Assembly (NCBI GenBank): GCA_910591455.2
Contig: OU342819.1
Location: 16,408,262 to 16,472,261, forward strand
DNA length: 64,000 nucleotides
DNA from: Pholis gunnellus
Taxonomy: Eukaryota > Chordata > Actinopteri > Perciformes > Pholidae
Direction of reading: 5' to 3'
Part shown: in pieces, positions 12,041 to 25,649 of the stretch
Position numbering within the stretch: position 1 is the first letter of the stretch
How the letters are laid out: every line of letters starts with the position of its first letter
Made by a program: the position numbers and the translations under genes
Notes under the pieces: model-generated
Database searches by the model: none
Seen by the model: only the letters and a program-made list of their open reading frames with translations
Told to the model about the DNA's origin: nothing

Positions 12041-13639
12041 CATGGTCAAAAAAAGGCAATTTAATAAATATTAAATAAGTAATTGATGAAAAATAATCCA
12101 CAATCTCCATTTTTGGACATTGTCTAATGTTGCCAGATTTGATGCAATCATAGCCACAAAAAAACCTCAACATTTTTAGCAGGAACATGTTTAGCAGTAA
12201 TTGACAGTATGTGGTCAGCCCTCTGCGGTGCTATATCCGCGCTGTTATGTTCTGTGGCCACACGGGTGCAAAATGGGACTGTCCTCTCAAAAAACAACAG
12301 CGTCACTCCTTCCGGAAAATCCCCAAAAGCATGTTTACGTTCAAGTGACAAAGCCCTCTAGACGTCACATGATGACTGTTGCCCATCGGGAGAAAAGGAA
12401 GAAGCGGTTTGACGTTGTTATAGAGACACAAATTCCACTGACGGAGGATGTTGTAATGAACGGGAGGGTTGTTTTTTCTTTAAATGACCAAATGGTTAAT
12501 TCTGTCTCCATGATGACGGGAGTCCCATAAGGATGACATTTCAGCCCAAACCACAATGTTTCCTGCAACTTAACCAAGTTGTTTTTAACCAAACCTTAAC
12601 CATAGCATTATCACATCATACAACTATTTTTTTCAACAATGATTTGCAATAGTTTGCAATGAAAACAAATAATGTGGTCCAGTTGATAGTGGTTAAATAA
12701 TTTAAAGAAACATCTGTGATATGTATTTAAATTACGTAGATGATGTCAGGCTGGTTATTAATGGCTGGAGGTTTCCATTATTGGCTGTTATTATAATTTT
12801 GATTTCTTTTTGTGAGGTTACTGTCCAAATTGTACCAGTTTTAGTCTTTATTATTTTATTTGATTATATTTTGTGAAAAGCTTTTTTTTAAAAAGCTTTA
12901 GAAATAGAAGGTCATCATCGGGACAAGAAGAAGTGGAAGTAGTCACATTAGATCCATTTCAACATCATCATTTGCTCAATAAAAGCTTTGCCTGTGTCGA
13001 CAGAGAAAAGCCCTGCTGAGATTTCAGTGAGGGCTCAAACCCATGCTAATGACTGGAACAATCATCTGCAGTCAGATGGTGTTGTCTTTGTCCCCTCTCT
13101 GACACTTCTCCCTCTGTCCTCCTCCACTCGGCCCCACCCTTCATCTCAATCCCTCTTTGTGTTCCTTAACCACTCACAGTTTGTACTGTGTGTGTGTTGA
13201 AGAGACCTTCTGTCTGTTTGATAAAGGAGGGGGGGGGGGGGGGGGGGGGCAAAGAGAGATGCATCACTACAGTGTGACAAATTACAAGGAAATGCAGAAA
13301 CAGGAAAAAAGAAACGTACCTAAAACCAGCTGCAATGTCTTTCAGCCATGTCTAGGTGATGTAAATATTGGATTGCCATAACACATGGCCATATGTCCTG
13401 AGGCTTCTGCAGTGGATAAAACAAAACTTTTTTTGTGGAAACTTAATTGCTGCACGGATCACAGTAGCTTCAGTTTGGCAATGTTTCTTTATGAATTTAG
13501 GAAGTGTGACATCTTTGCTGTACAAAGGTCAGAAGAAGAGGCTGGAGGTGGATGATGGGTGCACAGAGCACGAGACTCTGACACCAGAGATTCGTTCTGT
13601 GTCCCATTTGTTGGTAGGTTTAGGATGAAAAAAAAACAG
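12041..13639. other. Intergenic with a G21 run
   Basis: No gene recognised. A homopolymer of 21 G lies at 13229-13249. Words such as TTAACCAAGTTGTTTTTAAC near 12570 resemble part of repeat family C, so an eroded copy may lie at about 12290-12620. Confidence 0.45.
13229..13249. repeat. G21 homopolymer
   Basis: Twenty-one consecutive G residues directly after GGA. The length is likely to be unstable or mis-called in sequencing. Confidence 0.9.
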
Positions 13640-14080
13640 CCTGGTCGGACTCCCGACGCTTAGGCAGTGGCCTGCAGCGTCCTAACGCTGACGCACAAGG
13701 CACTCATTAGTGTCTGTAGGAGACGCACCAGGCTTTCATCCGACTCCATTGCAAGCCTGTCTGCGCCATTATTAGAAGCTCAGAGCAAATTACGTAGTGT
13801 TAGCGAAAGGGGGGGGGGGGCTGGATGGGTCAAACAAACATTTATTTTACACTTCACGCGATGCCACTGAGTCACATGCATGCTCTTACATCTGTACCAT
13901 CGGTTACGTTACAAGCAGACTTATTTTTAAGCCAAACCCTGATATTTTGTTCTTACCCTACTTGGTTTTGTTGCCTAAGCCAAACCGCCGCTGTTTCACA
14001 ACGTTGACCGCAAGTTACAACAGTAACCAATGCGTGACCATTCAGCATGTAGATACTACTCAAAAGGCATTGTGGTGATG
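13640..14080 (+). repeat. Interspersed fish repeat, family C
   Basis: Contains AGGAGACGCACCAGGCTTTC, GCCATTATTAGAAGCTCAGA, GCAAATTACGTAGTGTTAGC, GGGTCAAACAAACATTTATT and CTTGGTTTTGTTGCCTAAGC, followed by CCAAACCGCCGCTGTTTCAC. The reverse complement of 55880-56135 gives the same order of words, and 18540-18870 shares GGGTCAAACAAACGCAGGAT. A G10 run (about 13810-13819) sits inside. It is non-coding; I do not know the family name. Confidence 0.6.
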
Positions 14081-16959
14081 TCAGGGCTTCTGTCCAACTG
14101 GCAACATGTGACAAGTAGGGATGAGAGCGTGTTGCAAAAATACTTGGGTTAGAATTGGTTCCATTAAGGACTGACACATTGATCAAGTGGTGGCAATAAA
14201 TGATGTGTCCGGTGTAGATATCGCTTATATGCCCAGCTATGTGGTCAAGATTTAGTCCCAAGCATGATGTCTACTGTACTGCAGTGAAAAGCTCTGCTTC
14301 ATGTCGTCCCCCAAAGCTCCAAATGAGGACACTCAAGCTACACTCTGCCCGGGGCTTACAAGACAGCAGGCAGATACTCAGAAGTACTGTACATGATGTC
14401 CAAAAAGAGACTCTTTCTTTCGGGGCTCATACTGCCGATCTGTTTGGTCCGGTGGGTTCAGATAGCAGGCTTTTTTTTATATCTGAAGGTTGATTCAAAC
14501 TATTCTTGGGATGACCACTTTTGATACTTCTACACACATCCACACATCTAGGTTCCCGTGCTCTCCCTTGTCCTGCTCCCTGTTCCTGTTGTCAACTATT
14601 CTGGGTCACTTCAGACACAAGCTGCTTGTTATTTTTTCACAACAGAGTGGGATACAGTGTCCAGTCATGAACTGTTATCCGTGACACAGGACCGTCACAG
14701 CGCCCTGACACTGCTTTAGACATGGCCGGTCGGGCTGGTCATGGGAAGACAGCTTGGCTCCTGTCGACACAACAGCGGGCTTTGTACAAAAAAAACATGG
14801 ATCAGCTATGAGGAACCTATCGCTGTGAATCGGCTCCTGTGTCCACTACATAAGGGTTTGATTCAGCATGGGTATTATTTCGACAAAGCCTTTGACAGTG
14901 TGGAAGACCCCTGGCTGTGTTGTGGCGGAGGAACACAGCCGTACAGATTGAAAGGGGAATACCACTCGGTTTGTACAGCACGGAGCAGCGGGTCTAAATA
15001 TATCTGTTTGATTCAGGGCTACAAAAGAGAACAACTTGTACTTCCTCCTTTCTAGCTCTGACTTGAGTGCCTTTCTGTCTTCATCATGACTGACTACTGA
15101 ATGTATTCCACTGCATATACAGTGGTGGGAGAAATAAATATTAACAATACCACATTAAAAGGGGGCTTTAACTTTGAAGTACGGAAATACATTACAACTA
15201 CAAAGTCACAGCTGCACAGGCCAGCCATATGAAGATGATTAACATGTGTCAGCTGGAAGAAACCTGTCGCTAATTACTTTCATATGTTTTCAAAGTAATG
15301 TGCAGTGTCAGAATGCAGAATTTGTATGTGAGGCATGTACTGAAAAATGTAACCCCGGAGTAGATTCCTTAAACAAACTGCCCCATACTTCTTTGTGTTT
15401 TTTTTTTTTAATGTCCACCTGACTAATGCAATTGTAATATTCACTCTCCTTTTCAGCTCTGTTTTGGTCTCCACCAAGTCTCTTTAGCTGCTAAATGTTC
15501 AAGTATTTTCACCAGGTAGTTGCTAACTTGGTCTGTTAGCTGTTTGGCGTCGAGGCAGATAGCAGACAGTGGGTTCATCAGAGCTTTTTCACTGTAAACT
15601 GCAATGAGCCTGAACCACAGCAGTTAACTAAAAGAGGCTGCAAGGTTTCATTAAGTTGAAGGGAACTGCAGAGTTCGGTGATTATTTTCAGTGGGTTCAT
15701 CACTACGAGCGAGTTGTATGACAGCAGTGGTGTGAAGGTTAACAATAGTGCTAATGGACTAAAATTAAGGCAGCTATATTTGTTTTTTCAGGCGCTTTTA
15801 AAGTTGGCTATATTGGCACTATCAGAAGGACCCAGTGGAAAGTACTGTCTGATGATCTATTTTACGTAACTCACAAATGAATGCAGCATAAAAATAGCTA
15901 TCTAGCTCTAAGCTTCAGACAAAGTTCTCTTCAGCCTGAATGTGATCATGCGTAGGTGCATACCTAATAATTCTACATTACTGAGCTGTTTGCCTTCTAT
16001 GTGTAAAGTAGTCTTCGATAGCCAGTGTGCAATGACAATTAACGTTGCTTACAGTTACCCCCTCGTGTTTCTCTGTCTAGAGTTTTTTGTGGAAGTGCTA
16101 CGATCACCATTGAACACATCCAATAAGCATGTTGTGCGTGTACGAAACTGTGAATTAGCAACACCTGTGTTCAGCTACAAAAGCACATCTCAAATACAAC
16201 ATACACACCGAGTAAAAAAAAATACATGCAAGCTCACTTGTTTATGGCAATTACATAAATACCTCAAAATGAACATGGTAATGCATGTCAATGTTAAAAT
16301 GCTGTAGCACCTGCAATGTGACAAAGATGAACAGCATGGAGAACGACAACATATGCCAAACACAATCTGCACACACACACTTATGTGCACAGTTGATAAG
16401 CTTCTGAATATTCACATATTGCCAGATGTTTACATACATAGCTAGCTTCTTCATATTTCCGTCCACCCCCTGAACGTTCACAGTGACAGATCTGGCAGAA
16501 ATGGTAATGTGGCTCCTCTCATGCATCTGTGGTAATGAGATGAGCTGGGATTTGCTACAGTCTGCGGCCTCTTCTGCTGCTGCCATGATCGTTTGTGTCA
16601 CCAGCTAAGCCTCCCATTGATTAAGGCCGTGAACAAGCCCAGTCAAGCTGCTTCGCTAGCTCCGGCTGGCAGATGTCAATCCTTGTGTGACTATACATGA
16701 GGCTGTGTTTTTTTTTTTTGTTGTCGTCAGAGCTTAATACAGAGGCTTCAGTAATTGTGTAGCAGACATGAAGGGAACAGTCTAAATCAAAGCCTTTTTT
16801 TTTTTTTTTTCTTTTTTTAATAGACACTGTCAGATGCATAAATGGCTCTTTTGCAGCATTTGAGGGCTGATTGGTAGAACGCAGTAATGATTCAGCCTCT
16901 TGCCAGCTCATGAAAGCGTTTAAATGTGTTATGCTAAATGCTCTGTGTCTGCTGGGTCT

Positions 16960-16962
<3 letters not shown>
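14081..16962. other. Intergenic, nothing coding recognised
   Basis: Only short frames without recognisable domains. Poly-T runs lie near 16709-16720 and 16795-16810. The stretch 15060-15300 is unremarkable unique sequence. Confidence 0.45.

Positions 16963-17035
<73 letters not shown>
16963..17035. repeat. (AG)36 microsatellite
   Basis: Perfect AG dinucleotide run of about 73 bases, ending in a short G run. Homopurine on this strand and homopyrimidine on the other, so it can form triplex (H-DNA). It creates spurious RERERE and SLSLSL frames on the two strands. Confidence 0.95.
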
Positions 17036-17037
<2 letters not shown>

Positions 17038-17360
17038 GAGGGGCTGGTGTGGCGTCACCACTCTCCCCCACAAATTTAAACTCTGTTGCCAACCTACATT
17101 CAAATCAATTCAATGAATGTGTTTTTGTTGTCAGGGCCCTCCTTTAAAAAGACATCTTGATTTCAGTTAAACTACCTTATTAAAGAGAGATGAATAAAAC
17201 ATGAGCTACAGAGAATGAATGAGTTAAAGAGCTGTCATTCAGTGTTGTCTCTAATCCCTGTGATTCCAGTTTTTTTTGTTCTCCTGCCCTTCACAGCCCA
17301 CATTCCTCAGCCAGGCCCAATTTGAAACACAAAAGTCTGACCCCTCCTCCACTTAACACA

Positions 17361-17362
<2 letters not shown>

Positions 17363-17414
<52 letters not shown>
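17363..17414. repeat. (CA)26 microsatellite
   Basis: Perfect dinucleotide run only about 330 bases downstream of the (AG)36 tract. Likely polymorphic. Confidence 0.95.
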
Positions 17415-17415
<1 letters not shown>

Positions 17416-18539
17416 TCACTCGCTCTGACAAATCTAATCATCACACTGTTTTGCAGAGTAGTGTAAGGGAGTTAATGAATATTGATTTATTCCCTGTATC
17501 TTGAATGTTAAGGTCTAAACAAAAAACTTAAAGGCAGTTCATAAATTGTTCACATTGTGGATCATTTCGCAAGCTAGGACCGATATTTTTTCGGAGGAGA
17601 TGGTGGAGACCAAAACAGAGATAGAAGGAGAGTGAATGCTGTCAAATGGTGAGAAACACGACGCCAAATGAATACTGATGGTGCCGTGTGAGTAAATAAC
17701 CGTTTGCTAAGACGTTTTCCTTCACAACTTTGGTGATAACATGTCTGTGTTGTGTTTACGGTTCCCTCCACTACCCCCGATTGGCCCAGAGAAACAAATC
17801 AATTAATGCAGCTTTTAAATAGTGAGTATTAAAATATTTCACATTGAAAATGGAGTGGATGTTATTAAATGTAACACTGCTGACAGTACATTTTCAAGAC
17901 CTCTGTGGAAATGTACCCATGTTAATGATTTGTACATGCATTATAGGGTATTAGAAAAATAGCCGTCAAGCTAACAAAAGAAAACGACATGAAAATGTGG
18001 TCAGTATTATTTATTTTACTTATATCCAGAATAGCACTCATGTTGAACAGATTGTTTTTCGTCACTGCAAGACTCAGCCGGCCTATCCATGTGTAAACTA
18101 ATCATATGTGTTACCCAAACATGGTAACTACACGTTAGTCCGTTTGGTGACTTCACTGCTCATATTGCCGCCAGTTGTACATTATTAAGTGTTAGTCATT
18201 TCAGCATCATATTGCCCCCGTCTGTCTAATTCACTGAATTAGTTCTAATCTATCAACCTGACCTGTGAAATTCACAACCCATCCGTGTTAGACTGATGAA
18301 CAAACGCATGAGCTAATGAGTGAGCTGAGTGCTGTCAACTGGATATTACCTTTCACAGTTCTTGCAAGGTCATGTAGATCGGAATAAAATGTCCTACTGT
18401 GATATACTTCTTGCAACACTTCACTGAATCTATATGATGTGTACACGAGAGTGCATTTCTGCCCGAACCTGACCAGAGTCCGAGAGAGTAATAAGCTGAA
18501 GCGCTGATTTCACTCGCACGCACAGTGAAATATTCAACA
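17415..18539. other. Intergenic, nothing recognised
   Basis: Unique-looking AT-rich sequence with no supported exon or repeat. Confidence 0.45.
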
Positions 18540-18870
18540 GCGTGTTCTTACAACCTGTTCTTACTCCTACTTATCAAGCAACACTAGGTCGTTGCTCCTC
18601 GGCGCCTGATAATGATGCACCGAGGGGTCCTTGGTGTTGTATAATAGTGAGACAGTCCACGTCGTCGGTCGGGTGGGAGCAGACGATGAACGGGTCAAAC
18701 AAACGCAGGATGTTCACCATGTTGACTGCTGTTCATTTCCCGTGTGAAACCAAGTGAATGTTGACTTATTTTGCCATAATTTTGTCACCTAACTTCACTA
18801 ACATCAATTATGTTACAAACACTTAATTTATGGATCAGATTTTTTTTTTCCTAACCCTAACCAATCACCT
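18540..18870. repeat. Interspersed fish repeat, family C (diverged)
   Basis: Shares CTCCTCGGCGCCTGATAATG, GGGTCAAACAAACGCAGGAT and CCTAACCCTAACCAA-type words with the family seen at 13640 and 55880. The boundaries are approximate and the order is partly scrambled. Confidence 0.45.
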
Positions 18871-21800
18871 GTGAATCATATTCTATTTTGGAAAGAGAGC
18901 TAATTACAAATATTTGTAAAGGAAGAACCATATTTCTTTGGGATGTGTAAGATATGTAAACAGTTTTGGACTGAACTTAATAATATCCTGAGTTTCACAC
19001 ATAACATTGAACAGAGCTTGAAGCAGCCATTTCACAACAACACACTGTTGTCTTAGCGCAAGCACTAGCACGTTTAAGCAATTAAAGGATTTGTTTTGTC
19101 CTTTTTTTCCCCCTGACTTCTGATCTTTATCACCTTCACTCTGCCAAATGTTGCTCGACTAGCTCCGACGCAACTGTCGCCTCTCTGAATCTCCATCTGT
19201 TTCATTCCCTGCAGGCTCAGTACCTGCTGGAACAAATCAGTGTACTTAGATAAAGAACTGCCCGACAACACAGTGTTACTTTGTGTCATTGTTTGGTGCT
19301 GCATAACTGCTGCCCTAGATTGCCTAAGTGTTTTGAAATTGGAGGTAAAAGTGGGTCATAACACAAACAGCGAGCAGGGACGTTGACTGTGGATAATCAA
19401 GACAATAAATTGCTGTGGAAAGCAATTAATCAAACAGTGTGCATCTCCTTCTAAATAATTTGCTATGTATCTCTTGTGGAAACATGTTCTACCCATCTAG
19501 TGCATGCTATTCACTATATAGTAAGAACACAATGTTGCTTTCTTTTGTCGTACCGTTAGCAATTGTGTGCTTGTGCATGTATGTGCGTCTGAAAACCTAA
19601 TCGCTAAATGAACACTGGGAGTAACCATAGCTGCCAAAACATGCACAAATATCCCCAACGCAATGCCTTGAGTGTGTAAAAAACAATTTGATGAGTGAAG
19701 TAAAATGCTGTAAATCATATTACATTTCCCATCATGCGTATTTTCAGTCTTAAACTTAAACACATTTACGACAAACAGTTACTCTCTTTCTGCAAAATCA
19801 TCTTTTAAATTGACAAATGTGTAATTCATGGCACAGTTTAGGATCAATCATTTGTTGTCTCTCGCTGTTGACTACCATACATATTTTTAGAAGTAGTCAA
19901 CAGGAAGTGGCGGTACTTGGCCTCACTGTAGTTGACCTGCATTTCGCCCCATTTTGCCACCCTTGCCCCGACACACCTCGAGCAATATGTAACAAACCCA
20001 ATCACTCCTCGCCAATGACTCAATGAAAAGTTGTAATTATCTGAGTAACAGCATAGCCGTCAGATGGAACGATTGTTGTCCAATTAGGTTTCGCAACACC
20101 CCAGTCAAAAATGTTTGTGTTATGTCACTTGGGTACAGCCAGTTCATTATTACTTAAGTAAGATCACATGATAGACTAAACACAAAGCATGACAAACACG
20201 GCATGACATGGATTCAAGATAATCACCTGACCATGGTTACAGTTATTTTGTGTTGTTGTTGTTGTTTTATTAAAGGAGAAAAAAACTCAATCAGCTGATG
20301 ACGATCGTATCACTGCTGTCACCACCTGTTCTCAAGGTAAAGAATGAAGTGTCACAAAATAAAACATTTGAATAATTAACCTTTGGCTGCACTCAGCTTA
20401 ACCATCGGCATGATGACTGGTAAATTATATTTGCTATAATAAACAAAGTCTGGAAATATCCTTCCCAGCAAATACTATTGTTGTATGGTTTTCAGCTCAC
20501 TGACACACTATCAAGTCAGACGTACAGCTGTAACTTGTAAAGCGGGGCTTTGAAATGTAAACATTCAAACTAATCTACCTCACCGCAATCAATATGAAAC
20601 CCAGAGTGTTGAACTCCCCGCTGTGATGTACATATTTTGGTTTGCGTGTGATAGCTGCATGTGTAATGAGAGGTGACTGTTTAGCCTCTGTTGGATGACT
20701 TCAGTGAGCGTGGTGTATTTTGAAGTCAAGTTGATTTGCTCGGCTTTGATTATGTGCAGCCAGACCTTTGCTTTTATTACTGTCAGCGTCACTTCTGTGA
20801 ATCTGATATTTGTATGTTCTGCTGCCACCGTACACAGGCCATATTGCTAACTGTGTGTGTGTGTGTGAACCTTTTTAGAATATATTTTAGACTGGGTTGT
20901 GGTGTATAACAGTCAGAGCAGAAAGTGGTAAAGCGAATTTCAACCACATGTCAGGAAATAGGTGGTGCAGGAAGAGGTCTGATGTCGGGCCGGAGGCCTC
21001 TGTTGCTCGTCAGTGCTCATCTCTCTCTCTCTCTCTCCCATCATTTCCTGTAACTTCTCCTGGTGATTAATAAATTCAGAAAATAGAAGCTTGATGACAT
21101 CATAACACTTACGAGGTTGGTGGGAGAATATTACTGGTCATGAACACTGCTCCCCATTCGTTTCATTGAAAGTTTCCCCGCCAAGCGTATTATGTAAAAA
21201 TCTTATATTTTTAGGGCCATGGAGGGTCACCTGACATCAGGTTGAAAATCGTATTCTGCTGCCCTGGAACATCAGCCAACAGTGATGCAATGGGGTCCTG
21301 CGGTGCACCTGTCCATCACTGCAGGTGAGAATTCAAACCATCGCCACACAGCCCAATGCTGATCCTGGGGGCTTATAGTTATAGTGTGGCAGAGAAGGCT
21401 TGTATAAAGTTGGATAGGCACGTTCACGATGCCTCGCTATTGGTCCATGTGTGTGTCAAAACAATCTGAGTGGAATAGCTTCTGCCTGCCAATCCATTCC
21501 CATCAATGCAGGTGTGACAGGGCCCATGAACGATAGAAGCTATAGATGTATAGCACTTATCTTGCTGGATTATTTTCCATATTAATAAGTGAAAGAGGGT
21601 CTGCCCAACTTACAATGATGGGAAAACATGCTATGCAATTATTACCGTTTTTATATATTAATATATTATTAGAATTCTTTCGCCCAAATCACCCCGGTGT
21701 CCCTGTTTGATCTTTTGCTGTATTGTCTTGTGTTTTTCTCTATTTTAATTGAAAGTTTCTCTGCACTATATACATGCATTGATACGTTCTAAAAGGACAT

Positions 21801-22368
21801 TTTAGGTCCAAAAAACACTTCAGTTAATTCCCCCGCATCAAACCGTGATTAGTCATTCTGCCCAGTCTTCATGTGGAGAACAACCAGTGGTTTTGAATCC
21901 TGAATAATGTAGTTTTCCCGCATGTGATTATTGTCTGCATTAAATGAAGGTTACCAGAGATTATCAGTGAACATATGGTGGAGGAATTGAAAAAAAGAAA
22001 GTGTGAATATCTGAAATGAAGGTTCTTCAATGTCGAAGTGAAAATGTTCACTCGGTACAGAAATAAATGAGCAAGTGCTAAGTGGGCAGATGTGTCTTGT
22101 TAACTAAACACTTGTGAAATTTGGGTAATGTTTTTTTACTGCTTTTAAATGGACTAGGAGTGCTCTTCACTGACTGGATTGCCAAACTGATATTGCACAC
22201 GAGGAGCAAGAGGAGCTGATAACTCACCTAATAGAATTTTAGTGTCACTGGAGAGTTTCAATAGACACAGTTTTTGACACAGAAATGTTGGTTTAAAGAT
22301 ACTGAATGTCAGCTATTCGCAGCTTTTGTTCCAAAAACATTTGCTATCAGCCTTCAGAAATATGAAAT
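18871..22368. other. Intergenic, nothing coding recognised
   Basis: Short simple repeats only, (TG)n near 20852 and (TC)n at about 21020-21037. No exon supported. The longest frames here are isolated and of random composition. Confidence 0.45.
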
Positions 22369-22401
22369 CGGTCGACGCTGTACTGCGCACGGCGTCGACC
22401 G
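22369..22401. other. CpG-rich hairpin
   Basis: CGGTCGACGC at 22369-22378 is the exact reverse complement of GCGTCGACCG at 22392-22401. A T:G pair and two further pairs (GT/AC) extend the stem to 13 with a 7-base loop. Several CpG are retained in an otherwise CpG-poor region. No function is known. Confidence 0.6.
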
Positions 22402-22884
22402 GGGAGCTGAGGAGCTCTCTGAAAATGATCCTCCGAAAGAGCAAAGTTTGAAAATGAGCCAGCTGAAGGATGACCAGTATGTGCCGGCGAGTCTCGTGTC
22501 ATCAGCATCAATAGCCAATCTGCAGACCTTCAAACATCCCAGCCGGGCGGCTCATGACCTTTCCCCAGGGATCGCCATGGTGACAGTGTGCCGAAGCAGC
22601 AAGGCAGACTCCCACTGCACTGGGAATCTAAAATGTGTGTTATCCTCTAGATGTAAGGCCCTCGTTTGAGATGCAACACCGTCTCTGAAAATTAAAGATG
22701 TCAGATAAAATCAATTGTGCTCTATGTATCATCTTGTTAATGTGAATATATATATTTTTATGATGTCAATTTATTTTTCAGTACCCTCATTGTTATGGCA
22801 TGCATAGTGGTATTTTAATTTTCTTAGGATTAATACCTCTTCTGGCCTTCTGGCAACCTATCGTTGAACATTGTCATGTCGTCT

Positions 22885-23505
22885 ATTCTTTTTAGCTGCC
22901 ATGGCTTCAGTGATGGCAATGTCTGTTGATCGGCCAACCACTTTGGCCCCGATCTGAAATACATCAACTATTGGATGGACTGCCATAAAGTTTGTGGGGA
23001 CATTGCTGTTCTCCAAAGCCCTTTTTACTGACAGTAAGATGAGAAGAAATAAGGAAGAGAGAGACGCAACAGTCCACCAGTTGGACTTGAGACGGACACG
23101 TTGCAATCCTAAAACTACGCGCAATCCCAGACATCTGTGGTGTATATTTCAATATCTGAACTATTGCAAAATTTGGTACGAACGTTAATGTTTCACACAT
23201 AAAAACTATGGTATTCCTTTGACTTTTCATCGAGTGACACCGTCAGGTCAATATTTTAGTTAATGACCAAATACCAACAAAACTAAGGAGGTTTCCCGTC
23301 AGCCTCATCTGCACTGCTGCAGCTTAGTGCAAATTAGCAAATGTTAGCATGCTAAGATGCTAAACTCGGATGGTGAACATAGCAATCATTGCCTGCTAAC
23401 AATAAGCATGTTAGCATTGTCATTGTGAGCATGTTGCCATGTTGGTTTGGGCTTTTAGTTTAAAACACCACTGTTCCTAAGCACAGCGCCTTTAGGGCTG
23501 TGACT
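22885..23505 (+). repeat. Interspersed fish repeat, family B (longest copy)
   Basis: Starts near GGCCAACCACTTTGGCCCCG, continues with CAACTATTGGATGGACTGCC and the duplicated inner unit, then AGTTAATGACCAAATACCAA, CCCGTCAGCCTCATCTGCAC, AAATTAGCAAATGTTAGCAT, CATGTTAGCATTGTCATTGT and finally AAGCACAGCGCCTTTAGGGC. This is the most complete copy in the window. A segment carrying minus-strand frames (22964-23230) is repeat, not gene. Confidence 0.7.
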
Positions 23506-25239
23506 TTGACAACATTATTATGTGTACATTGACTCTATTTGAATTTATGTTCCCTATTTCTTCCCTGTGTTGAGGTACCTTCTGTTCCTGCAGCCACCAG
23601 GTTTCCTCAAAGGGGTCAAACAATATCATATACTGTTTTAAGGGCATACTGCATATGGATGTGTTCTGAAGTACGTGCCTGAACACACAGATGTGTTCAG
23701 AGCGACGTGCTGTCATTTTGAGTGTGCGGCTTGATTCACAGACACGGTGACTCAGCTCTGGTGCTTCAGCTGGCTTTAAGAAACACTCAGATGCCTGGTG
23801 TGGAGGCTGAACATTGGACTCCTCCTCCGCCTGGACTTGTTTGTTTGTCAACCCACAATGCACTGGGATAGGAGACAGGAGGGGGGAGGTGGAGTTGTTT
23901 AGAAGAACAACAGCAGGGATCCTTCAGCCAAATGGACGTGTTTACTTTGGGATGTTTCCTCATCAGTCACTGTAATGAGAACAACGTACTAAAAAAGAAG
24001 TAGACAGTTTTCCTAAGGGTTCTTTATTTAGCAAACAATCAAACTGCCTCTATAATCTGACAACTTTGTCCCCACACATGAAGAGGAAGAGTGGAGCAGT
24101 GGAGGTTGACTGACACAACATTTCTCTCTATTAAATTATGAATTATCAGATGTAGGCCACATCTGTTAGATTAGGGGGAACTGTGGTCTTGATGGTTAGC
24201 TGTGGACTTCCAGTTGGATTTCAACACTTTCTGCGTGATCTTTGCTCTTTGAGTATAATAATAAAAGCCACAAGATTCTATCAGGACTCACTTTGGCTTA
24301 AGTACACAACATCCAGCTGACATTCATGGTTTGTAGTTAGTTGAAATGAATTTTTAAATGACACGAGGAGACTTAGATCACCTAAATACCTACTTGTCTC
24401 CTCTATTGTAACTGAGCAAAAACCAAAGTAATAGCGGGCAGCTTGTGAAAATCTCCCAAAGCACTGTCAACTTCCGTTTTCACTGTGCGAGCGTGAGCCC
24501 CCAAAGGAAATGTGTGTATTAATAACTCCTGTTCCTCATCATTATCACCCTGGTGAAAACAAGAGCAGCAATAGCGTCATGAACGTTAGCCCTTCAGGAT
24601 GATTCATTCACACACTAAGTATGGAAAGAAGCCAGCGAACAAGGAGTGCGAGGGGTGTTTTTCTCAGCACTGTTGTCGTGTTTGAGGTACGTTGGTAAAA
24701 CAAAAATGTCCTGGAGGACTGAATGAGAGCAGTGTAGCGCCACAAACCCCGGTGGGGACCTTGGTTTTCAAGGACACAGATCTGGTATTTAAAGCTGCAC
24801 TAATCAATATGTTTATGTTGACAATCAAACGACTATCTGCAACGTGGAAGAGCTTACTAGTATGTGGTGAATTCACAGAGAATTAGCACCAACTCTACAG
24901 TCCCCACAGCTCAACAAATTGTTAGCATGTTAACATTGGAAAATTAGCATTGAACACAAATTACAGCGGATGGGAACGTCATTAACTATGCAAGTATTTG
25001 GGAGTAAAACTAAAGAATAGGACAAAAACAATCAGGGGTTAGAGTTCTTATAATTCATCCTCTGGGGATCAAGAATGCATGTACCAGATTTAAATTTTCT
25101 AGATATTTCATTAAATACCAACAATGTCATTGTTAGCACGGGTAAACAATGGATAAATAAATGGATATTGTGGACAGAATAATACTTTAAGAGGGCCAAA
25201 GGGCTTTTCATAGCTTCCTACACCAAATTGACACCAGAC
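23506..25239. other. Intergenic, nothing coding recognised
   Basis: No supported exon. The frames at 23492-23863 (minus) and 24664-24886 (both strands) have no recognisable domain. A short echo of the 'gttagcatgttaacatt' words occurs near 24920. Confidence 0.4.
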
Positions 25240-25570
25240 AAGCCATGTGCGTATACTTAGACAGGGGATCGATAGTGGATCCAAATAAACATAAATCATC
25301 TTCAGATTTTGTTCTCTGGCTCTTTATTAATCAATGTACTTGTGATGGATTATTTCTTGAAGCCGTCTCTTTAAATGTATTTTCCAGAGCTCATTATGTA
25401 TCTGATTTATTCTGTGTTGGGACCCCTGGGGGTTGATTGTGCTGCTCAATGAATCTTTAACATTCCGCCTGCTTTATATGGGAAGCCTGTAAAACAATGC
25501 ATGAAATATGGATTTGACTTAGTTAATTACACCTCAAATCTGTGTCTGATTTCCTCCACAGTTTGTGAGC
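25240..25570. promoter_or_regulatory. Candidate non-coding regulatory element
   Basis: Unique, repeat-free, AT-rich sequence with dense TTAAT/TAATTA and TGATTTAT-type cores (for example TTTATTAATCAATGTACTTG and TTGACTTAGTTAATTACACC). It resembles the conserved non-coding elements that surround developmental regulators. This is inference from texture only; nothing proves conservation or activity. Confidence 0.2.
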
Positions 25571-25649
25571 ATCATCACTGTCAATGTATTTCACTGCTTC
25601 ATAGAAGCAAAACCACAAATTGTCAATGTTACTTTTTGTATGCAATTAA

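Noticed and set aside
14860..15055. Frame containing YYFDKAFDSVEDPWL, resembling a reverse-transcriptase motif A
   Set aside because: No other reverse-transcriptase block or LINE sequence is found on either side; the short match is probably chance.
16621..17103. 160-codon minus-strand frame with SLSLSL
   Set aside because: Driven by the (AG)36 microsatellite.
22274..22669. 131-codon + strand frame
   Set aside because: Random-looking composition, no family recognised, no exon signals.
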